A stretch of 64,000 bases of DNA from Thermoflavifilum sp. (GCF_014961315.1 NZ_CP063141.1:1302001-1366000), one strand, 5' to 3'; shown: positions 1 to 9,326, numbered from the stretch's first letter. The notes: a model not told the origin generated them from the sequence alone. Numbers and translations are program-made.

Positions 1-792
1 ATCCTGCAGCAATGCCAGGTCTTTTATCCACCAGATGGTTTGTGGCGGCAAAAAGCTGATGAGGTTTACGCGATCGCGGGCAAGCTGTGGATTTTCGAGA
101 TTTGGCAAAAGGGTTACCTGCCTGATTTTGCGTTCACTCAGCTGGGTTTCCGGGTCAAATATGCGAATCGATTCAATGTCTTCACCGGATAATTCAATGC
201 GATAAGGCTTTTCATTTCCGTATGAATAAATATCTACAATTCCGCCGCGGATGGCCACCTGTCCGGGTTCATATACAAAATCGGTGCGCTCGAAGCCGAG
301 CCCGATCAGTTTTTCCAGCAAGGCCTCTACCTGCAGCCGCTGGCCTACTTCCAGGGCAACCGATTGTGTCGTATATTGTTCGGGAGGAGCCACTTTTTCC
401 AGTAACGCTTCCGGATAGGTGACCAGCATTTTCTTGCGGGCCGTTGGTTCTGAAAAATGCATCAACGCTTCCGTGCGCAGCATGATATGGCTCTTCTGCA
501 CATGGTCGAACCGGCGGGGCGATTTAAAAGAATCCGGGAAAAAGAAAATATCCAGTGCACGGGATAGTTGTTCCAGATCATTATGGAAATAGGCTGCTTC
601 TTCTTTATCGTTCAAAATAAACACATGATTGAAAGGCGCATTTTCCCATAGCGCCGCCGCTATCATGGCCGGAGCCGAGCCGGCGAGCCCTGTTAGAGAG
701 ACAATTGCAGCGGTGGAAGAGGGAAGCCGTTCCGCCAGCGTTTGAAGGCGGTCATCATCCTGAAATCTGCGCAACACATCCTGCGGGTCCAT
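1..792 (-). CDS. mfd: Transcription-repair coupling factor Mfd, N-terminal fragment
   Basis: This is the first 264 codons of a gene that runs off the left edge of the window. Mfd is a cytoplasmic DNA translocase that removes RNA polymerase stalled at lesions and recruits UvrA to start transcription-coupled excision repair. The visible part is the UvrB-like region. The diagnostic motif RGGIVDIY lies at residues 182-189, preceded by the usual segment in which the protein checks nucleotide and DNA sites. The helicase motifs would lie outside the window. The ATG at 792 is chosen because an exact TAAATTTG promoter element ends ten bases upstream. The family is about 1100 residues long, so roughly a quarter is seen. 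Identification is by recognition of the N-terminal region only. Confidence 0.88.
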   Translation of the reverse strand, partial: MDPQDVLRRFQDDDRLQTLAERLPSSTAAIVSLTGLAGSAPAMIAAALWENAPFNHVFILNDKEEAAYFHNDLEQLSRALDIFFFPDSFKSPRRFDHVQKSHIMLRTEALMHFSEPTARKKMLVTYPEALLEKVAPPEQYTTQSVALEVGQRLQVEALLEKLIGLGFERTDFVYEPGQVAIRGGIVDIYSYGNEKPYRIELSGEDIESIRIFDPETQLSERKIRQVTLLPNLENPQLARDRVNLISFLPPQTIWWIKDLALLQD

Positions 793-802
793 CGAGCGAT
801 TG

Positions 803-810
803 CAAATTTA
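803..810 (-). promoter_or_regulatory. -7 promoter element of mfd
   Basis: TAAATTTG matches the Bacteroidota sigma-ABfr -7 consensus TAnnTTTG exactly. It ends ten bases before the mfd ATG, so the predicted leader is only about five bases. No clear -33 TTTG is seen. Confidence 0.55.
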
Positions 811-1001
811 CGAATTTTCACGGGTTAGCGTGGATATGCGGGCATTCAATCAGCATGCTATTAGATAAGAAATACGGTTGTGAAAGGGATGAAAAACGCT
901 GTATGTACGGGGTTTCGGATGGTGTCTGTATTTGGCTCGAATAGGTTTTTTTGTATCTTGCCCGCTCATTTGTATTACAGTTAACCCAATGACCATTTGA
1001 T

Positions 1002-1715
1002 ATGCCCGAGCCATGGAGAACCGGTGTGTTTACCCGTATTGAACAGGAAACACCCAATACGCGCCGATTCTGGATTCAGATACCTGAACTGGAAGAATTT
1101 GTTTTCAAGCCCGGACAGTTTGTAACGCTCGACCTGCCCATACACGAACAAAAAAACAAGCGGTGGAGAAGTTATTCGATTGCCTCTCCACCCGATGGCA
1201 ACACCATTGAACTGGTGATTGTACTGTTAGAAGGTGGGGCGGGTACCCATTATCTGTTTAACCATGTGCAGGTGGGCACCGAGGTATTGCTTCGGGGGCC
1301 CCAGGGCGTGTTTACACTGCCTCCGGTTATTGATCGGGATTTGTTTTTCATCTGCACCGGTACGGGTATTGCACCATTCCGATCCATGTTGCATTACATT
1401 AAAAAGCATCAGGTTCCCCATCATCAGATCTATTGTATTTTCGGCACCCGCACCCAGAAGGATATTCTTTATTATGAGGAAATGAAACAGCTGGAACGAG
1501 AAATTCCGGGACTGCATTATATCCCCACCCTGTCGCGTGAGCAATGGGAGGGCCGTACCGGCTATGTACATGCGGTGTATGAGGAGCTGGCAGCCGATAA
1601 AAAGCCAGCTCATTTTTATCTTTGTGGGTGGCGTGCCATGATCAATGAAGCCCGACAACGGATTGCTCAGATGGGTTATGAACGGCAATTTATTCATTTC
1701 GAATTGTTTGATTAA
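1002..1715 (+). CDS. Ferredoxin-NADP reductase-like FAD/NAD(P)-binding oxidoreductase
   Basis: A 237-residue cytoplasmic flavoprotein of the ferredoxin-NADP+ reductase superfamily, expected to move electrons between NAD(P)H and a ferredoxin or flavodoxin. The FAD-binding beta barrel carries R-S-Y-S at residues 56-59, and a GPQG turn lies at 99-102. The NAD(P)-binding half opens with GTGIAPFRS at 120-128 and ends with the YLCG segment and a C-terminal aromatic-rich tail. The length fits compact bacterial FNRs. No iron-sulfur motif is present, so it is not a phthalate-dioxygenase-type reductase. It stands alone, between divergent mfd and a 333-base spacer, so the partner protein is not shown by context. 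A KorA ferredoxin oxidoreductase gene lies 2 kb away, which makes ferredoxin plausible. Confidence 0.85.
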   Translation: MPEPWRTGVFTRIEQETPNTRRFWIQIPELEEFVFKPGQFVTLDLPIHEQKNKRWRSYSIASPPDGNTIELVIVLLEGGAGTHYLFNHVQVGTEVLLRGPQGVFTLPPVIDRDLFFICTGTGIAPFRSMLHYIKKHQVPHHQIYCIFGTRTQKDILYYEEMKQLEREIPGLHYIPTLSREQWEGRTGYVHAVYEELAADKKPAHFYLCGWRAMINEARQRIAQMGYERQFIHFELFD

Positions 1716-2048
1716 AGCAAAAAAATTATTCCCGGGGGCTGGATAGTAATAAGGATATTTTATACATTTATCCTGGATTTTTGAAACCAAGCGATAAAAC
1801 CTGATAACCTGTTTTGCCTTTATTGATAATAAGGATGCCATGTTTATGGAAACCATTTTATATCGTTACCCCAACGCAAGCTTATTGCCCTCCTCGCTTC
1901 ACATGAAAATATGTGTAGCTCGCATTCCATCCGGTTTAATTTGCAGTCAAGAAAATATTGTTCATGGGTGTTTTCACCTGAAAAACAAAAAGAAAAGCAT
2001 TGCCCATCAAACAGGGGCATTTTTTCATGATTAAACCTACGCACAGAC
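1716..2048 (+). other. 333-base spacer without a convincing gene
   Basis: Between the flavoprotein and the RNA-ligase-like gene I see only a short ATG frame (1840-2034, 64 codons) with no recognisable protein character, plus a terminator-like hairpin near 2001-2025. The stretch may be a long 3' untranslated region of the upstream gene, or hold a small RNA that ends at the hairpin. No exact TAnnTTTG element was found in it. Confidence 0.5.
2001..2025 (+). terminator. Terminator-like hairpin before the 2'-5' RNA ligase-like gene
   Basis: TGCCC (2001-2005) can pair with GGGCA (2015-2019) around a nine-base loop, followed by six T residues. It lies 285 bases downstream of the flavoprotein stop and 24 bases upstream of the next ATG, so it would separate the two transcripts. 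Confidence 0.5.
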
Positions 2049-2693
2049 ATGAGACCGAGAAAACCAATCAGACGGCCGATTTCACAACATCGCTTTAAGC
2101 CGAAGAAAATCAAAAACAGGCTGTATTTCATCGGGATATTGCCGCCTCCTGCGCTTTCCCAGCAAATCACCCAGATCAAGCAGGAATTCGCCGATACCTA
2201 CGGGCCGCAATATGCATTGCGCATTCTGCCGCATATTACGTTGCAGAATCCTTTTAAAGCTCCACCTACCATGGAAGGAGCATTCTTTGATTTACTCACT
2301 TCTTTTGCGGCCACCCAGAAGCCTTTTCAGGTAAGGCTCAATGGCTTTGGTTGCTTCCCCAATAAGGTGAGCCCGGTTATTTTCATTAATGTGGAGCTTA
2401 ACGATGATTTTGCCTTGCTGCATAAAAATCTGATGAATTTTCTACGGAAAGAATTCGGGTTCAGTCATTTGCTGGCTCGCTCCACTTTTTCTCCTCATCT
2501 GACCATTGCCTACAAGGATATGACGCCCGAACAGTTTGAACGGGCCTGGCCTGATTTTGAGCATCGGCCCTTTGAAGCCACTTTTGACGTGAACCACTTT
2601 TACTTCCTCCGTCACGACGGCCGGGGCTGGGAAATTCTCGAGGAATTTTTAATCGGGTCAGACGATGATGTCGTTGCCGGAGAAGCGATTTAA
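2049..2693 (+). CDS. 2'-5' RNA ligase / cyclic phosphodiesterase family protein
   Basis: A 214-residue protein of the 2H phosphoesterase superfamily (LigT/ThpR type), which open 2',3'-cyclic phosphates or join RNA ends. The two catalytic H-x-T motifs are both present: H62-I-T64 and H150-L-T152, spaced as in the fold. The N-terminus is very basic (residues 1-24 contain many K and R), which fits RNA binding, although it could also be an extension if the true start is further in. The exact substrate cannot be told from sequence. The gene is monocistronic: it follows a terminator-like hairpin and is followed by a strong bidirectional terminator. Confidence 0.85.
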   Translation: MRPRKPIRRPISQHRFKPKKIKNRLYFIGILPPPALSQQITQIKQEFADTYGPQYALRILPHITLQNPFKAPPTMEGAFFDLLTSFAATQKPFQVRLNGFGCFPNKVSPVIFINVELNDDFALLHKNLMNFLRKEFGFSHLLARSTFSPHLTIAYKDMTPEQFERAWPDFEHRPFEATFDVNHFYFLRHDGRGWEILEEFLIGSDDDVVAGEAI

Positions 2694-2714
2694 TGTATTT
2701 CGAGCTGCTGAAAA

Positions 2715-2747
2715 GAAAAAGGCTGGTAATATGCACCAGCCTTTTTC
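2715..2747. terminator. Bidirectional terminator between convergent genes
   Basis: A perfect 12-bp stem (2715-2726 with 2736-2747) encloses a nine-base loop. The stem ends in A/T runs, so it gives a U-tract in either direction. It serves the RNA-ligase-like gene on the plus strand and the Bax-inhibitor gene on the minus strand. Confidence 0.85.
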
Positions 2748-2769
2748 AGTAACATAGTGTGAGGTTAAC

Positions 2770-3528
2770 TTATCTCCGGCTGTATACTTTGGCAAGCAAG
2801 CGAAGAATTTCCAGATAAAGCCAGATAATGGTGACCATGAGCCCGAAGGCGCCATACCATTCCATGTATCTGGGAGCGCCCATGCGGGCACCGGTAAAGA
2901 TCATGTCAAAATCCATCACCAGGTTCAATGCAGCAATGCCTACCACCACCAGCGAAAAAATGATACCAGCCGGGGTAGACTCGTGAATGAAAGGAATATC
3001 GATATGGAACCAGTGCAGCACGATGGCTGCCAGATAAAACAGGGCTATGCCGCCGGTAGCCGCAAATACAATGGTCCTGAATTGATTGGTGACCTTGATG
3101 ACACCGGTAGCATAAAGCAAATACATCGCCAGGGCCACCCCAAACGTGAGTAATACGGCCTGCATGATGAAATAAGGCGCTACACTGGCCATGGCCGCAT
3201 TAAACATAGCTGAAATGGCACCCAGAAACAAGCCTTCGAGCAACCCATAAGCTGGAGCCAGATAAGGCGCCCAGGCTTGCTTGAAGATGATCACCAAAGC
3301 AATGATGAACCCGCCTATAGCCCCTCCGGCAACCCATCCCCCAAGCGGTGCGCCTTTGTAAGCAAGATTCCAGGTGAAAATGGCGGAAGCCAGCATCAGG
3401 GCGAGCATGAACAGAAACTTGTTCATGGTGCCCCGCACCGTCATAGCTTCTTCGGCTGCAACGGGGATGGCCGATTGAAAGGTTTCTTCTTTCAGAGCCG
3501 GATTGCTTGTTTTATACCAGAGTGCCAT
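2770..3528 (-). CDS. Bax inhibitor-1 / YccA family membrane protein
   Basis: A 252-residue inner-membrane protein with about seven hydrophobic segments after a 30-residue polar N-terminus. This is the layout of the Bax inhibitor-1/YccA (TMBIM) family, whose members leak Ca2+ or modulate FtsH proteolysis. The length, the glycine-rich first helices and the acidic residues in the last helices fit the Bacteroidota branch, often annotated Bax inhibitor-1/YccA. The start at 3528 is supported by an exact TATATTTG promoter element 25 bases upstream. It is transcribed alone, ending at the bidirectional terminator. Family assignment is firm; the physiological role in this phylum is not established. Confidence 0.88.
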   Translation of the reverse strand: MALWYKTSNPALKEETFQSAIPVAAEEAMTVRGTMNKFLFMLALMLASAIFTWNLAYKGAPLGGWVAGGAIGGFIIALVIIFKQAWAPYLAPAYGLLEGLFLGAISAMFNAAMASVAPYFIMQAVLLTFGVALAMYLLYATGVIKVTNQFRTIVFAATGGIALFYLAAIVLHWFHIDIPFIHESTPAGIIFSLVVVGIAALNLVMDFDMIFTGARMGAPRYMEWYGAFGLMVTIIWLYLEILRLLAKVYSRR

Positions 3529-3553
3529 AATGATGAATAGTTAAGTAGATGAA

Positions 3554-3561
3554 CAAATATA
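3554..3561 (-). promoter_or_regulatory. -7 promoter element of the Bax inhibitor-1 gene
   Basis: TATATTTG is an exact TAnnTTTG match that ends 25 bases before the ATG at 3528. No well-spaced -33 TTTG was found. Confidence 0.55.
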
Positions 3562-3648
3562 CAAATTTGCTTTTCTGTGGAAAGGATTTTTACTGTTGGG
3601 GCTTTGTAAAAAACCTTTAAATTTCTCTATTCATTTGGTAGAGAGTGT

Positions 3649-3656
3649 TAATTTTG
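3649..3656 (+). promoter_or_regulatory. -7 promoter element of korA
   Basis: TAATTTTG is an exact TAnnTTTG match 44 bases upstream of the ATG at 3701. It places the transcription start in an AT-rich leader of about 38 bases. Confidence 0.5.
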
Positions 3657-3700
3657 ACGGCCTGAAAATTTTCATTTTTCAAATTTATCTTCGATTTATC

Positions 3701-5555
3701 ATGTCTGCTCAAACCACCATCCAGAAGTTAGAGGACGTTGTCATCAAATTTGCCGGCGACAGTGGGGACGGTATGCAGCTGACCGGTATGCAATTCACCA
3801 ACAACACGGCCTTACTGGGCATTGATCTTTCCACCTTTCCCGATTTCCCGGCCGAGATCCGCGCTCCGCAGGGCACGCTTGCCCGGCGTGAGTGGCTTTC
3901 AGCTGCATTTTTCCTCTCATCCGGTGTACACGCCTGGCGACAGTTGCGATGTGCTGGTGGCCATGAATGCCGCCGCCCTGAAAGCTAACCTGAAAAGTTT
4001 AAAGAAAGGCGGTATCATCATCGCCAATACCGATGGTTTTGATGCAAAAAACCTGCGCCTGGCCAATTATCCCGAAGGCACCAATCCGCTGACCGATGGC
4101 TCGCTCGATGGCTATATCGTGTATGAGATCGATATCACCAAACTCACCCGCGAAGCCCTCAAGGATGTGGACCTGGGGATGAAAGAGAAAGATCGGGCTA
4201 AAAATATGTTTGTGCTGGGCTTTCTATACTGGTTGTACGACCGGAATATGGAAAGCACCATTCATTTCCTCCAGCAAAAATTCGGCAAGAAACCGTTGAT
4301 TTTAGAAGGCAACCTGAAGGCCCTGCATGCCGGTTATAACTATGGCGATACAACCGAGGCATTTACCACGCGCTACCGCGTCGACCGGGCCAAGATGCCC
4401 CGCGGTACGTATCGGAGCATCACCGGCAACCAGGCGCTGGCGCTGGGCTTGATCGCGGCCTCACAGAAATCGGGTTTGCCGTTGTTTCTGGGCTCCTATC
4501 CCATTACGCCCGCTTCCGATATCCTGCATGAGCTGAGCAAGCATAAGAATTTCGGCGTGCGCACTTTCCAGGCCGAGGATGAAATTGCCGGCATCAGCTC
4601 GGCTATTGGCGCGTCGTATGGGGGATGCATGGGCGTGACCACCACGTCGGGGCCGGGTATGGCATTGAAAACCGAAGCCATGGGACTGGCCGTCATGCTG
4701 GAGATTCCTTTGTTGATTATCGATATCCAGCGGGGAGGCCCCTCGACGGGATTGCCTACCAAGACCGAGCAATCGGACTTGCTCCAGGCTTATTACGGTC
4801 GCAATGGCGAATGCCCCATGCCGGTGATAGCCGCAGCCACACCATCCGATTGTTTTTCGGCCGTGTATGAGGCTTTCCGCATCGCCGTCCAGCATATGAC
4901 GCCGGTGATTTTCCTCAGCGACGGCTATATCGCCAACGGCGCAGAACCCTGGCGATTCCCCAGAGCTGCCGATCTGCCGCCCATCGAGGTGAAGTTTAAA
5001 ACGCAATTAGACGAAGGTGAAGAAAAGTTTATGCCCTATCAACGCGATGAGCGTTATGTGCGCCCCTGGGCCGTTCCGGGTACGCCGGGGCTGGAACATC
5101 GCATTGGCGGGCTCGAAAAGCAGCATATCACCGGTAATGTAAGTTATGATCCGGATAATCACCAGCTCATGGTGAAGCTGCGCCAGGCGAAGGTGGATGC
5201 TGTTGCCGATGATATTCCCCTGCAGACCATCGACAGCGGCCCGGAAAAAGGTGACCTGCTTGTGTTAGGATGGGGCTCTACTTATGGAGCCATCAAGGGC
5301 GCAGTGAAATCGTTGCAGGCGCAGGGTTATGCCGTGGCCCACGCCCATCTGCGCTATCTGCGGCCCTTTCCGAAAAATTTAGGTGAGATCTTGCGTAATT
5401 ATAAACAGGTGTTGATTCCGGAAATCAACAACGGACAGCTCATCAAAATCATCCGCGATCAATTTTTGATTGACGCCAAGGGCTATCATAAGATTATGGG
5501 CATTCCCATCACCAAATCGGAGCTCGAAGAACATATCAAGTCCTTGCTAGCCTGA
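3701..5555 (+). CDS. korA: 2-oxoglutarate:ferredoxin oxidoreductase alpha subunit (KorA), interrupted by a one-base insertion
   Basis: KorA is the fused gamma-alpha subunit that, with the thiamine-diphosphate beta subunit, decarboxylates 2-oxoglutarate and reduces ferredoxin in the reductive or oxidative TCA cycle. The N-terminal gamma domain starts at 3701 ([11 protein letters not shown]) and reads in frame to QGTLA at 3883. The rest is one base out of register, resuming with GVSGFQLHF at 3885. Removing one C from the CCC run at 3882-3884 gives a continuous 617-residue protein, the usual family length. The alpha (pyrimidine) domain follows with YPITPAS and the FQAEDE segment. Everything downstream is well conserved, so this is either a sequencing or assembly error or a very recent mutation. 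No korB lies next to it, which is unusual; it must be elsewhere. A strong terminator follows. Confidence 0.88.
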
Positions 5556-5584
5556 TTTCATCTTATCATTTGTATCTTCACATC

Positions 5585-5612
5585 AAGCCGCTTGTTATCA
5601 AGCGGCTTTTTC
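5585..5612 (+). terminator. Rho-independent terminator of korA
   Basis: AAGCCGCTTG (5585-5594) pairs perfectly with CAAGCGGCTT (5599-5608) around a TTAT loop and runs into a T-rich tail. It lies 30 bases after the korA stop, which shows that no korB is cotranscribed. Confidence 0.9.
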
Positions 5613-5640
5613 ATTTTATGAGTGAATGGCAAATTCATGG

Positions 5641-5672
5641 TTTGATATTTAATATTGATCTGGATACATTTG
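5641..5672 (+). promoter_or_regulatory. Complete -33/-7 promoter of the MscS-family gene
   Basis: TTTG at 5641-5644 and TACATTTG at 5665-5672 are separated by 20 bases. This matches both halves of the Bacteroidota consensus (TTTG, about 19-21 bases, TAnnTTTG). It is the best complete promoter in the window. The ATG follows at 5711. Confidence 0.75.
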
Positions 5673-5710
5673 CATGAATCAAGTTTTTTTTTGTTGAATA
5701 TAAATAGCGT

Positions 5711-6799
5711 ATGCTTATGGATCATTTGCATGGTTTCTTTGAGACATCGTTTGCGGGAAATACCGTCCGAGCTTATGCATTCGTTATGATTGGAATCATT
5801 ATTGGATTCTTGATATTACGGCTGCTTGCGAATCGGATTATTCATCATTTAAAAAAATTATCTAAAAAAACATCTACACAAATTGATGATTTCCTCATTG
5901 CACAGGTTGAAAAAAATGGATTGCCCATTGCCTATATCTTGATCCTTTATTTCGGCATTAATGCTCTTCATCTCACTGAAAAAGCTTCAACAGCTGTTCA
6001 TCATATCATGACGGTAATCGTCACCTTTTTTGTATTGCGGGTGTTGAGTGCGGTGGTTGATTATGCATTGAAAGGATATTTACGTAGAAAAAATTATCCT
6101 GAAGAACGAATGAAAGAAACACGCGGGATGATGATTATAGTTAATCTCATCCTGTGGAGCATGGGTATTGTGTTTTTGCTGGGGAATTTAGGATATAATG
6201 TCACCACGCTGATTACCGGTTTGGGCATTGGCGGTGTAGCTATCGCCCTGGCATCACAAACCATATTGGGCGATTTGTTCTGTTATTTCATTATTTTCTT
6301 TGATCGGCCTTTTGAGTTGGGTGATTTTATCATTGTGGGTGACAAGATGGGTACGGTTGAACACATTGGATTGAAGACAACCCGCTTAAGAAGTTTGGGC
6401 GGCGAGCAGTTGATTTTTTCCAATAAAGACTTAACCGATTCACGCATACATAATTACAAACGGATGGAGCAGCGCAGGGTGCTGTTTCGCATAGGTGTGA
6501 TTTATGAGACGCCATTAGACAAGTTGAAAAAGATTCCTGCGTTGTTACGACAGGCCGTGGAAATGCAACAGGACGTGCGTTTTGATCGGGCCCATTTCGC
6601 CAGTTATGGTGATTTTTCTTTGAATTTTGAAATTGTGTATTATGTATTAAGTGCCGATTATAACAAATACATGGATATCCAGCAGGCCATTAACCTGCAG
6701 ATTTTTCAGTTGTTTGAGCAGGAAGGCATTGCCTTTGCCTATCCGCATCAGGTGGTAGAGATTATCCGTCATCAGGAAGCCCCTGCTGCTAACGGTTAA
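5711..6799 (+). CDS. MscS-family mechanosensitive ion channel
   Basis: A 362-residue inner-membrane channel of the small-conductance mechanosensitive family, which opens under membrane tension to release solutes on osmotic downshock. Hydrophobic helices lie at about residues 21-45, 71-90, 97-120 and 138-160. The pore-lining helix is the glycine/alanine-rich stretch at about 165-190 ([14 protein letters not shown]). The cytoplasmic beta domain starts with [11 protein letters not shown] at 197-207, a signature of the family. The C-terminus is the alpha/beta vestibule. It has its own complete promoter. Its last 11 bases overlap the end of the convergent aldo/keto reductase gene. Confidence 0.92.
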   Translation: MLMDHLHGFFETSFAGNTVRAYAFVMIGIIIGFLILRLLANRIIHHLKKLSKKTSTQIDDFLIAQVEKNGLPIAYILILYFGINALHLTEKASTAVHHIMTVIVTFFVLRVLSAVVDYALKGYLRRKNYPEERMKETRGMMIIVNLILWSMGIVFLLGNLGYNVTTLITGLGIGGVAIALASQTILGDLFCYFIIFFDRPFELGDFIIVGDKMGTVEHIGLKTTRLRSLGGEQLIFSNKDLTDSRIHNYKRMEQRRVLFRIGVIYETPLDKLKKIPALLRQAVEMQQDVRFDRAHFASYGDFSLNFEIVYYVLSADYNKYMDIQQAINLQIFQLFEQEGIAFAYPHQVVEIIRHQEAPAANG

Positions 6800-7787
6800 C
6801 TGTTTTCATGGCTTCTTCGGGATAACGCAGGCCGGCGGCTACGCCTTTGGGTGCGATTTCATCTATGGCTTTCAGGTCTTCCGGTGTGAGTTGCACATTA
6901 ATAGCACCGGCATTTTCGATCAGATAGGCTACCCGTTTGGTGCCGGGTATAGGAAAGATATCTTCACCCTGAGCCATTACCCAGGCCAGTGCCAGCTGTG
7001 CGGGTGTGCAGTGTTTTTGTTCCGCTAATTGTTTGATTTTTTCAACCAGTTGCAGGTTTTTCTGGAAGTTTTCTCCCATGAAACGGGGAGAATAACGCCG
7101 GTAATCATCTGCGGGCAGGTCGTCGGGGCTCTGGAAACGACCGGTGAGAAAGCCTCTTCCGAGGGGGCTGTAGGCCACAAAGGCTATACCCAGCTCACGG
7201 CAGGTTTGCAGAACACCATCTTCCGGATCGCGTGTCCATAGTGAATATTCGCTTTGTATGGCCGTAAGCGGATGCACCGCATGTGCCCGGCGGATAGTTT
7301 GTGGCGACACTTCCGAAAGTCCGATACCCCTTACCTTGCCCTCCTCCACCAAACGCGCCATGGCGCCCACCGTGTCTTCGATAGGCGTATGGGGATCCAC
7401 GCGATGCAGATAGTACAGGTCGATGACATCGGTCTGGAGGCGTTTCAAGCTGGCTTCACAGGCCGATTTTACATATTCCGGACGACCATTGAGACCGCGT
7501 CTGGAAGGATCATGCGGATCTCGAACAATGCCGAATTTGGTGGCCAGAGTAATCTGCTGTCGCCGGCCTTTGAGGCCTTTAGCCACCAGCATTTCATTGG
7601 TAAAGGGGCCGTACATATCGGCCGTATCCCAGAATCGGATGCCCAGTTCAAATGCTTTATCGAACACGCGCAAAGATTCGGCTTCATCGCGGCCGCTATA
7701 GAAATCACTCATCCCCATGCAGCCCAGGCCAAGTGCCGAGGCTTGAAGTCCCTGGCTGCCTAAAGGACGAATGGGAATCGTGGTCAT
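6789..7787 (-). CDS. Aldo/keto reductase
   Basis: A 332-residue NADPH-dependent aldo/keto reductase of the AKR13-like (YajO/PerA) type. It is a cytoplasmic TIM barrel that reduces aldehydes or ketones. The catalytic tetrad can be read as D54 (in FWDTAD), Y59, K84 (in ATKFG) and H128 (in YLHR). A C-terminal P-x-PGTKR segment binds the 2'-phosphate of NADPH. The substrate is not predictable. The gene is alone; its stop overlaps the end of the MscS gene. A near-consensus TAATTTAG lies upstream but is not an exact promoter match. Family certainty is high. Confidence 0.92.
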   Translation of the reverse strand: MTTIPIRPLGSQGLQASALGLGCMGMSDFYSGRDEAESLRVFDKAFELGIRFWDTADMYGPFTNEMLVAKGLKGRRQQITLATKFGIVRDPHDPSRRGLNGRPEYVKSACEASLKRLQTDVIDLYYLHRVDPHTPIEDTVGAMARLVEEGKVRGIGLSEVSPQTIRRAHAVHPLTAIQSEYSLWTRDPEDGVLQTCRELGIAFVAYSPLGRGFLTGRFQSPDDLPADDYRRYSPRFMGENFQKNLQLVEKIKQLAEQKHCTPAQLALAWVMAQGEDIFPIPGTKRVAYLIENAGAINVQLTPEDLKAIDEIAPKGVAAGLRYPEEAMKTVNR

Positions 7788-7848
7788 GGCAAGTATCTCT
7801 TTATTTCAATAACTAAATTAAGCCGAATGGATGAAAGATGAAAATCAT

Positions 7849-9312
7849 TTAGGATGTCGTACTTGAGGTTAACTGGATGGCTTGAAGTACCTTATCCCGT
7901 ATAGCACGGATAGGAATCCTTTCTTGCTGCATACTATCGCGGTAGCGGATGGTAACGGTTTCGTCTTCTTTGGTTTGATAATCGACCGTCACGCAGAAGG
8001 GTGTGCCAATGGCGTCCTGGCGGCGGTAGCGGCGGCCGATGGTGTCTTTTTCTTCGTAAAAACAATGAAATGCCGGCATGCAGTCGTGCATGATCTGTCG
8101 GGCGATATCGGGTAGTCCGTCTTTTCTTACGAGCGGCAATACGGCGAGCTTGATAGGAGCCAGGTGAGGTGCCAGGCGTAGCACTGTACGGGTATCGGTT
8201 TTTCCTTCCTGTGCGGTGGGAACCTCTTCCTCGGCATAGGCCTCGCTGATCACCATGAGCACAGTACGATCCAGACCCACAGAGGTTTCCACGACATAGG
8301 GGATATAGCTTTTGTTGATTTCCGGATCGAAATATTGCATTTTCTTCCCGCTGAATTCCTGATGGCGGCGCAGGTCGTAGTCGGTACGCGAATGGATGCC
8401 TTCTACTTCCTTATAGCCCATGGGGAAGGCGTATTCGATATCTACGGCGGCGTTGGCATAGTGTGCAAGCTTCTCGTGGTCGTGGTAGCGCAGTTTTTCG
8501 GCGGGTATGCCCAGGCTGCGGTGCCATGCCATGCGCTGCTCTTTCCAGTAGTGATACCATTCCAGCTCGGTGCCGGGCCGGCAGAAAAACTGCATTTCCA
8601 TCTGTTCGAATTCGCGCATCCGGAAAATGAACTGGCGGGCTACGATTTCATTCCGGAAAGCTTTTCCGATCTGGGCAATGCCAAAAGGAATTTTCAGGCG
8701 GCCGCTTTTTTGTACGTTCAGGAAATTCACAAAGATGCCCTGCGCGGTTTCCGGACGCAGGTAGATTTCGCTGGCTTCCTCGCTGACGCTGCCCAGCTGG
8801 GTGGAAAACATCAGGTTAAACTGTCGCACCTCGGTCCAGTTGCAGGTGCCGGATATGGGGCAGCAAATGCGATATTGTTCAATCAACGCTTTCAGTCCGC
8901 TCAGGTCGTTGTTTTTCAGTCGTTCGTTCATTTCATGCAGGAGCGTATCGGCTTCTTGTATTTTACCCGATTCGCGCAGCGCTTCGGCGTGGTCTTCGAT
9001 CAGGGTATCCACCCGGTAGCGTTTTTTGCTGTCTTTATTGTCGATCATCGGGTCGTTGAAATTGTCCACATGTCCCGATGCTTTCCAGGTAGTAGGATGC
9101 ATGAAGATGGCGGCGTCGATGCCCACGATATTTTCGTGCAGCTGGGTCATCCATCGCCACCAGTGGTCTTTGATATTCTTTTTCAGCTGGGCGCCAAACT
9201 CGCCATAGTCGTACACAGCACTGAGTCCGTCATAAATTTCGCTGGAAGGGAAAATAAAACCGTATTCCTTGCAATGGGCAATGATATCCTGAAACCGTTT
9301 GGCGTTGTTCAT
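7849..9312 (-). CDS. glyS: Glycyl-tRNA synthetase (dimeric type)
   Basis: A 487-residue class II aminoacyl-tRNA synthetase that charges tRNA-Gly with glycine. It is the single-chain alpha2 type found in Bacteroidota, Gram-positives and eukaryotes rather than the alpha2beta2 type. The catalytic core has YDYGEFGAQLK near the N-terminus, the motif RPETAQGIFVNF, and FRNEI of motif 2. The C-terminal anticodon-binding domain includes IGRRYRRQD. I take the ATG at 9312 rather than the in-frame TTG at 9321, because the TTG lies inside the exact promoter element TATCTTTG (9319-9326). That makes the mRNA probably leaderless. It sits at the downstream end of a minus-strand block but has its own promoter. 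Confidence 0.95.
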   Translation of the reverse strand: MNNAKRFQDIIAHCKEYGFIFPSSEIYDGLSAVYDYGEFGAQLKKNIKDHWWRWMTQLHENIVGIDAAIFMHPTTWKASGHVDNFNDPMIDNKDSKKRYRVDTLIEDHAEALRESGKIQEADTLLHEMNERLKNNDLSGLKALIEQYRICCPISGTCNWTEVRQFNLMFSTQLGSVSEEASEIYLRPETAQGIFVNFLNVQKSGRLKIPFGIAQIGKAFRNEIVARQFIFRMREFEQMEMQFFCRPGTELEWYHYWKEQRMAWHRSLGIPAEKLRYHDHEKLAHYANAAVDIEYAFPMGYKEVEGIHSRTDYDLRRHQEFSGKKMQYFDPEINKSYIPYVVETSVGLDRTVLMVISEAYAEEEVPTAQEGKTDTRTVLRLAPHLAPIKLAVLPLVRKDGLPDIARQIMHDCMPAFHCFYEEKDTIGRRYRRQDAIGTPFCVTVDYQTKEDETVTIRYRDSMQQERIPIRAIRDKVLQAIQLTSSTTS

Positions 9313-9318
9313 AGTTCG

Positions 9319-9326
9319 CAAAGATA
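9319..9326 (-). promoter_or_regulatory. -7 promoter element of glyS, six bases from the ATG
   Basis: TATCTTTG is an exact TAnnTTTG match. Only six bases lie between it and the ATG, so transcription should start at or within a base or two of the start codon. Confidence 0.6.

Noticed and set aside
1227..1856. 209-codon minus-strand ORF opposite the flavoprotein
   Set aside because: It overlaps the FNR-like gene in antisense and shows no motif.
1840..2034. 64-codon ORF in the 333-base spacer
   Set aside because: No promoter element or protein motif, and its 3' end runs through a terminator-like hairpin.
3882..3990. Programmed frameshift in korA
   Set aside because: There is no slippery heptamer or stop at the site; the zero frame continues for 35 codons. 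An error or recent mutation is simpler.
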